This document shows, piece by piece, positions 1 to 8,363 of a stretch of DNA of 30,659 nt; positions within the stretch are counted from its first letter, which is position 1, and each line of letters starts with the position of its first letter. The position numbers and the translations under genes were made by a program. Source of the DNA: Christensenella sp. UBA6345. Lineage in GTDB: Bacteria > Bacillota > Clostridia > Christensenellales > UBA1242. The notes under the pieces are model-generated. The model had not been told where the DNA came from, ran no database searches, and was given only the letters and a program-made list of their open reading frames with translations. The DNA is taken from the NCBI GenBank assembly GCA_002437945.1, contig DJSB01000009.1, forward strand, positions 20,065-50,723. Direction: 5' to 3'.

Positions 1-4
1 TTGC

Positions 5-89
5 CCCGCCTAGATTACGATGTCGTTTACACTCCATCGCCTTTCGTTGTCACTCAAGGTTCGACTATGCTTGATAAATGACAGGCGGG
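5..89. repeat. Palindrome-ended interspersed repeat, copy 1
   Basis: The element opens with CCCGCCT (5-11) and closes with its reverse complement AGGCGGG (83-89). The interior can fold again: CGATG at about 18-22 can pair with a downstream CATCG. A second copy lies at 14130-14210. The two share the opening CCCGCCTAGATTACGA, the closing segment around TTCGACTA, and the right flank AAAATT(A/G)GATAAC, while the middle differs. A decayed third copy lies at 14262-14339. There is no coding capacity. It could be a small non-autonomous mobile element or a structured intergenic repeat; orientation is unknown. Confidence 0.75.
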
Positions 90-202
90 AAAATTAGATA
101 ACAATGAGTATATAATTTTGTGGGAGTAAATAAGTTTATAGGTATAGTTATTTTTACTTATTTTCCCTGCCTTAAAATATTAAACATATTAAATATTGTG
201 TA

Positions 203-231
203 TTGCAATTGGTTGATATTTTTGATACAAT
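203..231 (+). promoter_or_regulatory. Promoter of the GNAT-like gene at 285
   Basis: The -35 box is TTGCAA (203-208), the spacer is 17 bp, and the -10 box is TACAAT (226-231) with an extended TGA (223-225). It lies about 50 bp upstream of the start codon. Read from sequence only. Confidence 0.55.
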
Positions 232-284
232 TATATTGTAATTATTATTGATTAATAAAATTCTAACAAAAGGATATATTAATT

Positions 285-1286
285 ATGAAAAAAGATAACT
301 ATCAATATACTATATCACTACTTGACCATGATAATGAAAAAGACTGGAAAAGTTATGTAAAAATAGGCGAAACCGTATATCCTAAAGAATTTTCTGTTTT
401 AAATGAAGAAGCAGAAAAAATGGGTGGTTGGGAAAATTATTTAGACGAAAATGGCAGAGTTTTTTTAGACGATGTAATATTTCTAGAAAAAGATGGAGAA
501 CGTATAGGTTGTGCTGTTGTGGCTACTCAAACTGCACTATATAAAGATATATCAGTACGTAAAAATACTTTATGCTTAAAGTATTTAATGATAGACCCAC
601 AACAAAGTGATGATAACACAACAAAAATTTTGTTAGATGGTGTGTTGGAATATGCTAAAGATAATGACTACGAACAACTTGAATTTTTTACTGATATTAA
701 TACTAAAAAATTTAAGGCTAGTCACAATATCTTTATGAAAAATGGCGCTAATGGTGTACGTGTATTTGAAAGTGGTAGAGAGAAAAATAGAGATATAAAG
801 AAAGTATTTTTCCGTTGTGATGTGAATACTGAATACAGAGATTATTCAAAGGCTGTATTTGAAAGTTTTAAAAGATTGTGTAAGAAAGATTTAACTGCTT
901 TAGACGAACATATTTTGGCTGACGAATTATCAAAACGTTATACTGATTTAGTTAAGGCAAGAAAAAAATTAACTAGAGAAGAGATAGAAGCAATAAGAAA
1001 AGACCCTATATTTAATGATTTATCAATATCTTTAAAAGATATGATAAGGAATAAACAAGAAGTAAATCCAGTTAAAAATACAATTAGTTGGTTAAAGTAC
1101 AATCGTATGATAAAGACTATATCTAGGGTATTTAAACCTAATACCACCCCTAACGAATTATCTAGAGTACAACACATAGATAAAGTCGAACGTATCTTGT
1201 GCGGTGTGGAAGACCAAATGACTAATGAACAGAATATTAATAGACTTAAAAACAACGAAGATTGCGGTATTTTGACAAGATTGTAA
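285..1286 (+). CDS. Divergent GNAT-like protein with a helical C-terminal domain
   Basis: A 333-residue soluble protein. Residues about 1-180 look like a GNAT acetyltransferase fold: a beta-rich centre with VIFLEKDGERIGCAVV, then LCLKYLMIDP (core strand), a helix and LEFFTD. The acetyl-CoA loop, normally R/Q-x-x-G-x-G/A, is replaced here by QQSDDNTTKI, so activity is doubtful. Residues about 185-333 are charged and mostly helical with no family I recognise. The start ATG has an AAAGGA ribosome site about 12 bases upstream and its own promoter. It lies upstream of rpmH, where dnaA stands (divergently) in many Firmicutes, so it may be a local insertion. The role is unknown; the fold assignment is inferred. 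Confidence 0.6.
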   Translation: MKKDNYQYTISLLDHDNEKDWKSYVKIGETVYPKEFSVLNEEAEKMGGWENYLDENGRVFLDDVIFLEKDGERIGCAVVATQTALYKDISVRKNTLCLKYLMIDPQQSDDNTTKILLDGVLEYAKDNDYEQLEFFTDINTKKFKASHNIFMKNGANGVRVFESGREKNRDIKKVFFRCDVNTEYRDYSKAVFESFKRLCKKDLTALDEHILADELSKRYTDLVKARKKLTREEIEAIRKDPIFNDLSISLKDMIRNKQEVNPVKNTISWLKYNRMIKTISRVFKPNTTPNELSRVQHIDKVERILCGVEDQMTNEQNINRLKNNEDCGILTRL

Positions 1287-1337
1287 TACTTTTTAGATTA
1301 AAGATGTGATAATAGACTTAAAAATTAAATTTTATGG

Positions 1338-1366
1338 TTGACACATAAATACTAAAAAAGTATAAT
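1338..1366 (+). promoter_or_regulatory. Consensus promoter of rpmH
   Basis: TTGACA (1338-1343) and TATAAT (1361-1366) are separated by exactly 17 bp, a perfect sigma-A consensus. Transcription should start near 1373, ahead of the hairpin at 1390-1408 and of rpmH. Confidence 0.85.
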
Positions 1367-1389
1367 AAAACAGCAAACTAATAAATTAT

Positions 1390-1410
1390 AAGCGAGTATA
1401 TCTCGCTTTT
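1390..1410 (+). terminator. Terminator-like hairpin in the rpmH leader
   Basis: AAGCGAG (1390-1396) pairs with CTCGCTT (1402-1408) around a 5-base loop and is followed by TTTTATTT. It lies downstream of the rpmH promoter and upstream of the rpmH ribosome site. It may end the transcript of the 285 gene, attenuate rpmH, or both. Confidence 0.55.
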
Positions 1411-1444
1411 ATTTAGAATTTAAGAAAGGAAGGACACTATAACT

Positions 1445-1579
1445 ATGAAAAGAACATATCAACCAAAGAAAAGACAACGTAGTAAAGTACATGGTTTTAG
1501 AGCAAGAATGAAAACCAAAGGCGGTAAACGTGTTATTGCACGTCGTAGAAACCGTGGTAGAAAGACTTTATCTGCTTAA
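1445..1579 (+). CDS. rpmH: 50S ribosomal protein L34
   Basis: A 44-residue, very basic protein, the standard length for L34. It begins MKRTYQPKKRQRSKVHGFRA and continues with the family signature RMKTKGGKRVIARRRNRGRK before ending in LSA. It binds 23S rRNA in the large ribosomal subunit. A GGAAGG ribosome site (1428-1433) precedes the ATG. It has a consensus promoter and its own terminator at 1618-1648, so it can be transcribed separately from rnpA; rpmH-rnpA adjacency is typical of bacteria. Confidence 0.97.
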   Translation: MKRTYQPKKRQRSKVHGFRARMKTKGGKRVIARRRNRGRKTLSA

Positions 1580-1617
1580 GTTTAGTATTGGCGTAAACAA
1601 ATCAATATCAAATAATT

Positions 1618-1648
1618 GCCTTTAACTTGTTTAAAGGCTTTTATTTTA
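1618..1648 (+). terminator. Rho-independent terminator after rpmH
   Basis: GCCTTTAA (1618-1625) pairs with TTAAAGGC (1631-1638) around a 5-base loop, followed by TTTTATTTT. It separates rpmH from rnpA. Confidence 0.8.
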
Positions 1649-1692
1649 CATTGAAAATGTATATGTAAATGTAAAAATATCGCAAAAACAAT

Positions 1693-1721
1693 TTATAAAA
1701 TAATTGTGCTTATGGTATACT
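1693..1721 (+). promoter_or_regulatory. Extended -10 promoter of rnpA
   Basis: TATACT (1716-1721) is preceded by TGG (1713-1715), an extended -10. The -35 at 17 bp (TTATAA, 1693-1698) is weak. It lies about 55 bp upstream of rnpA and after the rpmH terminator. Confidence 0.5.
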
Positions 1722-1774
1722 TAATAGAAACTAGTTGATTATGTTTACATTAAAAAATTATTAAGAGAGATAAT

Positions 1775-2113
1775 ATGCTGAAAGAAATAAATCGACTTAC
1801 CAAAAGAAAAGAATTTGGGTACGTGTACAAGCATGGTAAATACAGTAGCAATACCTACCTTACCCTTATGTATGTACCTACCAAATTAAAACAGCCTAGA
1901 ATAGGTTTTTCTGTAAGTAAAAAGACTGGTAAAGCATGGTTAAGAAATAAGACCAAACGTCAATTAAGAGATATATTAAGACATATGATTGATACTATTA
2001 ATCCATGTTACAACTATGTGTTTATTACCAAACCAGAGATTACTACCCTAGACTACATAAAGATAAAGGGAGCAGTGGTTGATGTATTGACCAAAGCAAG
2101 TTTGTTAAAATGA
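1775..2113 (+). CDS. rnpA: Ribonuclease P protein component
   Basis: A 112-residue basic protein, normal length for RnpA, which helps the RNase P RNA cut the 5' leader from pre-tRNA. It shows the N-terminal F-x-x-V-Y-x-x-G-K substrate cleft pattern (EFGYVYKHGK), the strand RIGFSVSKKTGKA, and the basic RNR-type helix as LRNKTKRQLRD (residues 56-66), where the usual RNR is RNK. The final TGA overlaps the ATG of yidD (ATGA), so the two are translationally coupled. Position after rpmH supports the call. Confidence 0.95.
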   Translation: MLKEINRLTKRKEFGYVYKHGKYSSNTYLTLMYVPTKLKQPRIGFSVSKKTGKAWLRNKTKRQLRDILRHMIDTINPCYNYVFITKPEITTLDYIKIKGAVVDVLTKASLLK

Positions 2114-2382
2114 TAGTTTTAAAAATTTTGTTTTTTCCAATTAAACTAATCGTGCTTTTACCTATCTATATTTATAAATTTTTAATATCCCCTTTACTAC
2201 CCCATACTTGTATTTATTATCCTAGTTGTTCCAATTATATGATTGGTGCTATCAAAGAGTTTGGTGTATTTAAAGGTGTATATTTGGGTTGTCGCAGATT
2301 ATTAAGATGCACCCCGAAACACACAGGCGGGCTAGATTTAGTCCCTTATAATATAAAAGGAGAGAAAAAATGGATTTTCTAA
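2110..2382 (+). CDS. yidD: Membrane protein insertion efficiency factor YidD
   Basis: A 90-residue protein with an N-terminal hydrophobic or amphipathic segment (residues about 3-28) followed by the family signature: three cysteines in CIYYPSCSNY and CRRLLRC, then TPKHTGGLDLVP. YidD is a small membrane-associated factor that aids YidC-dependent insertion. It overlaps rnpA by 4 bases and yidC by 13 bases, a tight rnpA-yidD-yidC operon as in most bacteria. Confidence 0.95.
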   Translation: MIVLKILFFPIKLIVLLPIYIYKFLISPLLPHTCIYYPSCSNYMIGAIKEFGVFKGVYLGCRRLLRCTPKHTGGLDLVPYNIKGEKKWIF

Positions 2383-3500
2383 ATTTAGGTTCTGTACTTT
2401 TGGAAATAGCCAAACCTAAAGGTATGTGGGAATCTTTAATTTTTGGCTTGGAATCCCTAGTTAAAAATTATGGTTTAACAATTATACTTATTACACTTGC
2501 CATCAAATTAATTATGTTGCCTTTTGATTTCTACAATAGGTATATTAACAAACGTAATTCCTACAAAATGGCAGAGATTAAACCAGAACTAGAAAAAATA
2601 CAAAACAAATACGGTAACAATAAAGAGATACTTAATCAAAAGACCATGGAGATATACAAAAAACATAACTACAATATTATGGGTAGTTGTGTAGGTATGG
2701 TTGTTAACATGGCTTTAACTATGGTAATATTCTTTACATTGTTTAGCGGACTTAACAAGATAGCATCTTACAAGATATATACCGAGTATGCTACCCTACA
2801 AGATGTATATGCTCAAGAAATCGGTGGCGAGAATTCAAGACTAGTAACCACCACTAATGATGATACTACTACTGTGGTAAAGATAGAAAAACTTGACGCA
2901 GAAGGTAATGTAATCAGTACTAGTGATATTAGTGAAGAAGACGATGCTAGAGCAAGTGCTAAAGTAGTGGCTAAATACGGCGAAATAAAAGAAAGTTTCT
3001 TGTGGATTAAAAATATCTGGCGTCCAGACACTAATGCTAGTGTAGTATTAAGTTATAAAGATTTTAAAAACAATGCTAAAAAATATACTAACGAGAACGA
3101 ATATTTTAATGGTTCGATATACGAAGCAGTTACTTCACCTATTAAAGAAAGTAAGGAATTTAGCGGTAACAACGGTTATTATATTTTGATTGTTTTGGCT
3201 GCTGTAATAACTTATCTATCTACACAAGTTACAGTATGGATAGGTAAAGCCAAAGCCAAACGTGAAGGTAAACCTTATGTAGATGCTATGGCACAAAACA
3301 AAGTTTTGATATATATGATGCCTATTATTATGGCTATGTTTACATTATTCTATAATGCTATGTTTGCTATATACATTGTTACAGGTGCGTTGTTTGGACT
3401 TATGACTGGCCCACTTGTTACAATATTTGTAGATAAAGTATTTGATAAATCAATTAAGAAAGAACAAGAGAAAATGAGAGTTTCTTACTCAAGAAAATAA
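2370..3500 (+). CDS. yidC: YidC/Oxa1 family membrane protein insertase
   Basis: 376 residues, longer than Gram-positive YidC/SpoIIIJ (usually about 260-290). Five hydrophobic segments are visible: residues about 35-52, 104-126, 266-290, 310-330 and 331-352. A cytoplasmic hairpin follows the first (KPELEKIQNKYGNN, residues about 70-85). The positively charged groove residue, normally arginine in LxxR-xxLxP, appears here as Lys46 in LAIKLIMLP. The extra length is an acidic, Thr/Asp-rich segment of about 130 residues between the second and third membrane segments, predicted outside the cell. No lipobox cysteine is seen at the N-terminus. A GGAGAG ribosome site precedes the ATG. It inserts and folds membrane proteins with or without SecYEG. 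Confidence 0.93.
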   Translation: MDFLNLGSVLLEIAKPKGMWESLIFGLESLVKNYGLTIILITLAIKLIMLPFDFYNRYINKRNSYKMAEIKPELEKIQNKYGNNKEILNQKTMEIYKKHNYNIMGSCVGMVVNMALTMVIFFTLFSGLNKIASYKIYTEYATLQDVYAQEIGGENSRLVTTTNDDTTTVVKIEKLDAEGNVISTSDISEEDDARASAKVVAKYGEIKESFLWIKNIWRPDTNASVVLSYKDFKNNAKKYTNENEYFNGSIYEAVTSPIKESKEFSGNNGYYILIVLAAVITYLSTQVTVWIGKAKAKREGKPYVDAMAQNKVLIYMMPIIMAMFTLFYNAMFAIYIVTGALFGLMTGPLVTIFVDKVFDKSIKKEQEKMRVSYSRK

Positions 3501-3510
3501 GGGGTAAAAG

Positions 3511-4359
3511 ATGAAAATAGAAGTTAGTGCAAAAACTATAGAAAAGGCTATAGAAGAAGGACTTAAAAAACTTAACACCACTATAGAGAATGTTACTGTT
3601 AATGTAATCAATGATGGTGGATTATTTAAGAAAGCCAAAATCGAAATGATTATGGACGATGATAAAGAAATGAAAGAAGAGATATTGGGAGAAACCAATA
3701 TAACTGAAGAAATCGAAAAAGATGAATTAGTATCTAACCCAGTTAGTGAAGAGTTGGAAACTGAAATCGAGTACGATAAAGAACAATTGGAAAAAGAAGA
3801 AAACGAAAATAAAGTTACTTTAGACGATATTGTTAAGGCTAGCGAAAATATACTAGATACCGAGACTCAAGAAGAAAAATTGGCTCGTAAACAAGAAATG
3901 ATTAATAAGACTATGGCTATGGCAAAAGAATGGTTGGACGGATTAATCTATGCATACAATATCAATGCTACAGTAGAAATTACTGCTAGAGAAAACGATA
4001 TTTATGCCAATATTACTGGCGAGAATTTAGGTGTACTTATAGGTTATCATGGCGAAGCCATGGAATCCATACAACATTTACTTAACACTTACCTATATGG
4101 TAAACTTAAGGGTGCAAAAAGAGTTTTTGTAGATGTATCTGGTTATAGAGAAAAACGTAACGGCGATTTAAGATCTTTGGCCAACAAGATTGCTTCTAAA
4201 GTTCTTGAAAGCAGACGTAGTTATAGATTAGATCCAATGAATAGTTTTGAAAGAAGAATTATTCATGAAGAATTATCAAAAACAAGTCATATACTTACAC
4301 ATAGTGAAGGTGTAGACCCTAATAGATATTTAATAATTGAATATACAGAAGAAAAATAA
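3511..4359 (+). CDS. jag: RNA-binding protein Jag/KhpB
   Basis: 282 residues. An N-terminal Jag_N domain (residues 1-50, MKIEVSAKTIEKAIEEGLKK...GGLFKKAKIE) is followed by an acidic linker (about 50-125), a KH domain with the GxxG loop as GYHG (178-181), and a C-terminal R3H domain (about 215-280, SFERRIIHEELSK). Jag/KhpB binds RNA and in Firmicutes affects cell division and envelope growth, often with KhpA. It starts 10 bases after yidC ends with a GGGG ribosome site and ends at a strong terminator. Placement after yidC is classical. Confidence 0.93.
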   Translation: MKIEVSAKTIEKAIEEGLKKLNTTIENVTVNVINDGGLFKKAKIEMIMDDDKEMKEEILGETNITEEIEKDELVSNPVSEELETEIEYDKEQLEKEENENKVTLDDIVKASENILDTETQEEKLARKQEMINKTMAMAKEWLDGLIYAYNINATVEITARENDIYANITGENLGVLIGYHGEAMESIQHLLNTYLYGKLKGAKRVFVDVSGYREKRNGDLRSLANKIASKVLESRRSYRLDPMNSFERRIIHEELSKTSHILTHSEGVDPNRYLIIEYTEEK

Positions 4360-4382
4360 AAAAGTAATTGATTATTTTTGTT

Positions 4383-4411
4383 AAAGTCACTATTATTATA
4401 GTGACTTTTTT
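4383..4411 (+). terminator. Terminator after jag
   Basis: An 11-bp stem, AAAGTCACTAT (4383-4393) with ATAGTGACTTT (4398-4408), a 4-base loop and T6 (4406-4411). Confidence 0.9.
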
Positions 4412-4419
4412 GATATACT
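4411..4419 (+). promoter_or_regulatory. Extended -10 promoter of mnmE
   Basis: TGATATACT (4411-4419) starts inside the T run of the jag terminator and lies about 30 bp upstream of mnmE. No clear -35 is seen; the upstream bases are the terminator hairpin. Confidence 0.45.
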
Positions 4420-4450
4420 TAATAAGTAAATAAATTGAAAGGTTGTAATT

Positions 4451-5803
4451 ATGGATTCAACAATAGCAGCGATTTCTACACCTATAGGTGTGGGAGGTAT
4501 AAGTATAATAAGGGTTAGCGGAAAAGATGCTTACAAAATAGCATCTAAAGTTTTTCGTCCTTTTAAAATTGATGATTTTAATATCGAACCTAGAAGAATG
4601 TATTTAGGCGAATTTAAGGCTGAAAATTTTAATGAAAAGTGTATGATGGTATGGTTTAAAGCACCATATAGTTATACTGGCGAAGATGTAGTCGAATTTC
4701 AGTGTCATGGCGGTACAGTTATAGCAAAAGGTGTACTTGACGCATTAATTAACAATGGTGCTACCCTTGCTGGTGCTGGCGAATTTACCAAACGTGCTTT
4801 TGTTAATGGTAAATTAACATTAGATGAAGCCGAAGGTGTAATGGATATGATTAATGCCGAAAGCGAGAGCGAAGTAAGAGCCGGATATAATCTATTACAA
4901 GGTAATTTAAGTAAAGAAATTAATCAAATTCAGGGACAACTTACCAAGATGATGGCAAAAATTGAAGTTACACTAGACTACCCTGAAAATGATTATGAAG
5001 AACAAACTGCTATGGAAACAGTGGCTAGTGTTAATGGAATAATAGAAAGATTGGAATATCTATTAAAAACTTCTACAACTGGTCAAATAGTTAAAAATGG
5101 TAGTAAGGTACTTATTTTGGGTAAACCAAACGTAGGCAAAAGTAGTTTGCTTAATGCAATACTTAATTATGACCGTGCTATAGTTACTTCTATAAAAGGT
5201 ACTACTAGAGATATGTTGGAAGAAACTTATACTTATAAAGGTGTTAAGTTTGTTCTTACAGATACTGCTGGATTGCATGAAGCCAACGATGAAGTAGAAA
5301 AAATAGGTATAGAAAAAGCACGTCAGGCAATTAATTATGCTGATGTAGTATTATTGGTTTTGGATTCCAGCACAAAAATAACCGATGAAGATATAGAAAT
5401 CATAAATATGTGCAAAGATAAAAACACTATTGTGGTAGTTAATAAAAGTGATATAGGTAAAAATATAGATTTAAGCCAATATAACTTTAAATATGTAGTA
5501 ATGGTAAGTGCTATTAATAAAAAAGGTATTGAAGAACTTAAATCTGCAGTGTATAATCTAGTGATAGATGAAAATATAGTTAATAGCAATCTTATGATTA
5601 CTAGTGCTAGACACGTAGAAGCCATAAAAAAGGCTATTAATTATGCTCACGATGTTGTTAATGGTATTGATATGGGGATTACACTAGATGTAGTAAGTAT
5701 CGACCTTAAAAACTTGTGGCTTGCTTTGGGCGAAATTACAGGTAATAACAACAACGAATCTATCATTAACGAGATATTTAGCGGTTTTTGTGTAGGAAAA
5801 TAA
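4451..5803 (+). CDS. mnmE: tRNA modification GTPase MnmE
   Basis: 450 residues, family length. The N-terminal formyl-tetrahydrofolate-binding domain begins MDSTIAAISTPIGVGGISIIRVSG. The G domain is inserted in a helical region: G1 GKPNVGKSS (224-232), G3 DTAG (271-274), G4 NKSD (331-334). The protein ends in the catalytic motif FCVGK with Cys447. With MnmG it installs the carboxymethylaminomethyl group at U34 of certain tRNAs. The ATG is preceded by GAAAGG. It opens an operon with a GNAT gene and mnmG. Confidence 0.97.
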   Translation: MDSTIAAISTPIGVGGISIIRVSGKDAYKIASKVFRPFKIDDFNIEPRRMYLGEFKAENFNEKCMMVWFKAPYSYTGEDVVEFQCHGGTVIAKGVLDALINNGATLAGAGEFTKRAFVNGKLTLDEAEGVMDMINAESESEVRAGYNLLQGNLSKEINQIQGQLTKMMAKIEVTLDYPENDYEEQTAMETVASVNGIIERLEYLLKTSTTGQIVKNGSKVLILGKPNVGKSSLLNAILNYDRAIVTSIKGTTRDMLEETYTYKGVKFVLTDTAGLHEANDEVEKIGIEKARQAINYADVVLLVLDSSTKITDEDIEIINMCKDKNTIVVVNKSDIGKNIDLSQYNFKYVVMVSAINKKGIEELKSAVYNLVIDENIVNSNLMITSARHVEAIKKAINYAHDVVNGIDMGITLDVVSIDLKNLWLALGEITGNNNNESIINEIFSGFCVGK

Positions 5804-5852
5804 ATTTACACAATATATTGGTTAAATATTATTAACAAATAGGACAAAACAA

Positions 5853-6422
5853 ATGAATTTTGAATGGCGAGATATAACTAGAGAAGACTGTGTTGAATTT
5901 AATAGATGGTGTAATATAGACGAGTTAAAAGTTAAAACTCCGGCTAGTATTAAAGGTGTAGAAAACTTAAATAAATATTTACATTCGAATAGTTATGGTG
6001 GACTAGGCAATATGGTACTTATGTTTATTAATACCATAGGTGGTGCAGATGATATGTATTTAAAAACTGCTACCATAGACAATAAGCCTGTAGGGTTTGT
6101 ATTGGTTAATAATGACCTAAAACCCATGCCTACACTAGAATGTATGATATTTGCTGTTAATCCCGAATTACAAGGCAAAGGCTACGGCACTGCTATGTTG
6201 TTTGATGTGGTTAAACACCCTGATTTAATATTTAATGTAGAAAATTGTAAGTTTGTATCTTACGTAAACAAAACCAATGTTGCTAGTCAAAAAGCATTTA
6301 CAAAAGTTGGTTTTGTTAAAAATAATAGTTGGTTTAAGGAATTTAAAAATATAGTTACAGTCCCAGCCAACGAACAATTTACTTTTACTAAAAATGGTGA
6401 CGAAGATGAACGAAAAATATGA
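5853..6422 (+). CDS. GNAT family N-acetyltransferase
   Basis: 189 residues. The acetyl-CoA site is intact: LECMIFAVNPELQGKGYG, with Q-G-K-G-Y-G at 107-112, followed by a helix and the C-terminal VNKTNVASQKAFTKVGF, typical of GNATs acting on small molecules or protein N-termini. AGGA lies 10 bases upstream of the ATG. It sits 49 bases after mnmE and overlaps the start of mnmG by 17 bases, so it is co-transcribed and coupled with the tRNA U34 modification pair. The substrate cannot be told from sequence. Confidence 0.85.
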   Translation: MNFEWRDITREDCVEFNRWCNIDELKVKTPASIKGVENLNKYLHSNSYGGLGNMVLMFINTIGGADDMYLKTATIDNKPVGFVLVNNDLKPMPTLECMIFAVNPELQGKGYGTAMLFDVVKHPDLIFNVENCKFVSYVNKTNVASQKAFTKVGFVKNNSWFKEFKNIVTVPANEQFTFTKNGDEDERKI

Positions 6423-8262
6423 TGTTGTAGTTATTGGTTCGGGACATGCGGGCTGTGAAGCGGCTTTGGCAAGTGCCAGAATGAATCATAAAACACTACT
6501 ATTAACTCTTAATCTAGATAGTATAGCCTTTTTGGCTTGTAATCCAAGTATTGGTGGTACAGCAAAAGGCCATCTTGTATGTGAAATAGATGCTTTAGGT
6601 GGCGAAATGGGTGTTAATGCCGACAAAACCACTATTCAAAGACGTATGCTTAATGGTTCGAAAGGACCTGCAGTACAGTCTTTAAGAGCACAGGCTGATA
6701 AAGTTATGTATCATACCGAGATGAAGAAAACTCTTGAAAATACTCCCAACTTATATATAAGACAAGGCGAAGCAAAAGAGATTATTACTAAAAATAACAA
6801 GGTAACTAGTGTAAAAACTCTACAAGGCGATACATATTTAACCGATGCAGTAGTAGTATGCACAGGTGTATATTTAAAAAGTGATGTTATTATCGGTAAT
6901 GTAAGGCAGAATAGCGGGCCTAATGGTTTTGCCCCTGCCAATCATTTAACCCAGTCATTAAAGAAACTAGGACTTACAATACGTAGATTTAAGACTGGTA
7001 CACCAGTAAGAGTTCATAGCGATAGTATAGATTATAGTGTGCTTGAACCACAGGCTGGCGAAGATGATATACAAACCTTTAGTTTTATGACTAAAAAAGC
7101 ACCACGTAATGTTATTAATTGTTATTTAACTTATACCAATCTTGATACACATAAATTAATTTTAGATAATCTAGATAAAGCACCTATGTATAACGGAATA
7201 ATAAAAAGTGAAGGACCTAGATATTGTCCAAGTATTGAAAGCAAGGTAGTAAGATTTAGCGATAAAGACCATCATCAATTGTTTCTAGAGCCTGAAGCGT
7301 TAAGCACTAAAGAAGTATATGTACAAGGTTTCTCTACTTCCATGCCTACCTATCTTCAATATGAGATGGTTCATACTATAAAAGGACTAGAACATGCTCA
7401 TATAATGCGTGATGCCTATGCTATAGAATATGATTGTATTGATAGTTTACAATTGTACCCTACCCTACAATATAAAGGTTGTGACGGGTTATATTTTGCC
7501 GGACAAGTTAATGGTACTAGTGGTTATGAAGAAGCCGCAGCACAAGGTATAATCGCCGGAATTAATGCAAGTCTTTATGTAGATAAAAAACCACCATTTG
7601 TGCTTAAACGTAATGAAGCATATATAGGTGTACTGATTGATGACTTGACCACTAAAGGTACTAATGAGCCATATCGTATGATGACAAGCCGTGCTGAATA
7701 TAGATTACAATTAAGACAAGACAATGCAGATTTAAGACTTACTCAACGCGGATATGATATAGGATTGGTAACTCCAGAACGATACAAAAAATACAAAAAA
7801 CGTGTTAAGTTAATTGAACAATTAAGGAGTGAATTAAATACTACATTTAGTCCTAAAAAAGTAGAAGAATTGTTTAATTTTAGTGGTGAAACTTTACCAA
7901 AATCAGGTATTACTTTAAAAGAAATATTAAAAAGAAGCGGTATATCAATTGAAAATTTTGTTAAATATTTTCCAGAATATGAAAAGTATCCTAAAAACGT
8001 GTTAAAAGAAATAGAAATTGATGTTAAATACGAAGGATATTTACAAAAACAAAATCAACAAATTGAAGATTCAAAACGTCAAGAATGCACTACATTAAGC
8101 CCTAATATTGACTATATGTTGATTAAAGGATTACGTATGGAAGCACGACAAAAACTTAATGCAGTTAAGCCTTTAACTTTAGGTCAAGCAAGTCGTATAA
8201 GTGGCGTAAGTCCTGCAGATATAGCCGTTTTAACGGTATATTTAAAGACAATGAATAAGTAA
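6406..8262 (+). CDS. mnmG: tRNA uridine-5-carboxymethylaminomethyl enzyme MnmG (GidA)
   Basis: 618 residues from the chosen ATG. The FAD-binding Rossmann motif is YDVVVIGSGHAGCEAA (G11-x-G13-x-x-G16), followed by the GidA signatures CNPSIGGTAKGHL, GPRYCPSIESKVVRF, GLYFAGQVNGTSGYEEAAAQG and TSRAEYRLQLRQDNAD. It works with MnmE on tRNA U34. An upstream in-frame ATG at 6394 has no ribosome site; the ATG at 6406 has GGTGA at 6397-6401 and gives the usual short N-terminus. The start overlaps the GNAT gene. The operon ends at the hairpin at 8309-8355. Confidence 0.96.
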   Translation: MNEKYDVVVIGSGHAGCEAALASARMNHKTLLLTLNLDSIAFLACNPSIGGTAKGHLVCEIDALGGEMGVNADKTTIQRRMLNGSKGPAVQSLRAQADKVMYHTEMKKTLENTPNLYIRQGEAKEIITKNNKVTSVKTLQGDTYLTDAVVVCTGVYLKSDVIIGNVRQNSGPNGFAPANHLTQSLKKLGLTIRRFKTGTPVRVHSDSIDYSVLEPQAGEDDIQTFSFMTKKAPRNVINCYLTYTNLDTHKLILDNLDKAPMYNGIIKSEGPRYCPSIESKVVRFSDKDHHQLFLEPEALSTKEVYVQGFSTSMPTYLQYEMVHTIKGLEHAHIMRDAYAIEYDCIDSLQLYPTLQYKGCDGLYFAGQVNGTSGYEEAAAQGIIAGINASLYVDKKPPFVLKRNEAYIGVLIDDLTTKGTNEPYRMMTSRAEYRLQLRQDNADLRLTQRGYDIGLVTPERYKKYKKRVKLIEQLRSELNTTFSPKKVEELFNFSGETLPKSGITLKEILKRSGISIENFVKYFPEYEKYPKNVLKEIEIDVKYEGYLQKQNQQIEDSKRQECTTLSPNIDYMLIKGLRMEARQKLNAVKPLTLGQASRISGVSPADIAVLTVYLKTMNK

Positions 8263-8308
8263 ATATATGGTTAAAATAACCAAAAAATCAATTTAAAATA
8301 TAATTAAT

Positions 8309-8363
8309 AACCTAGTATATTTTAGTTATGTATTTATAACTAATATTACTAGGTTTATTTTTG
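8309..8363 (+). terminator. Two-part hairpin terminator after mnmG
   Basis: The outer stem is AACCTAGTA (8309-8317) with TACTAGGTT (8347-8355); the inner stem is TTAGTTAT (8322-8329) with ATAACTAA (8336-8343). A T-rich tail follows. It ends the mnmE-GNAT-mnmG transcript. Confidence 0.75.

Noticed and set aside
1..284. Replication origin with DnaA boxes upstream of rpmH
   Set aside because: No TTATCCACA-like boxes are seen here or elsewhere in the window, and dnaA is not present.
938..1255. 105-codon minus-strand frame inside the GNAT-like gene
   Set aside because: It is antisense to a well-supported gene, has no ribosome site and has a skewed Leu/Ile/Ser composition typical of a shadow frame.
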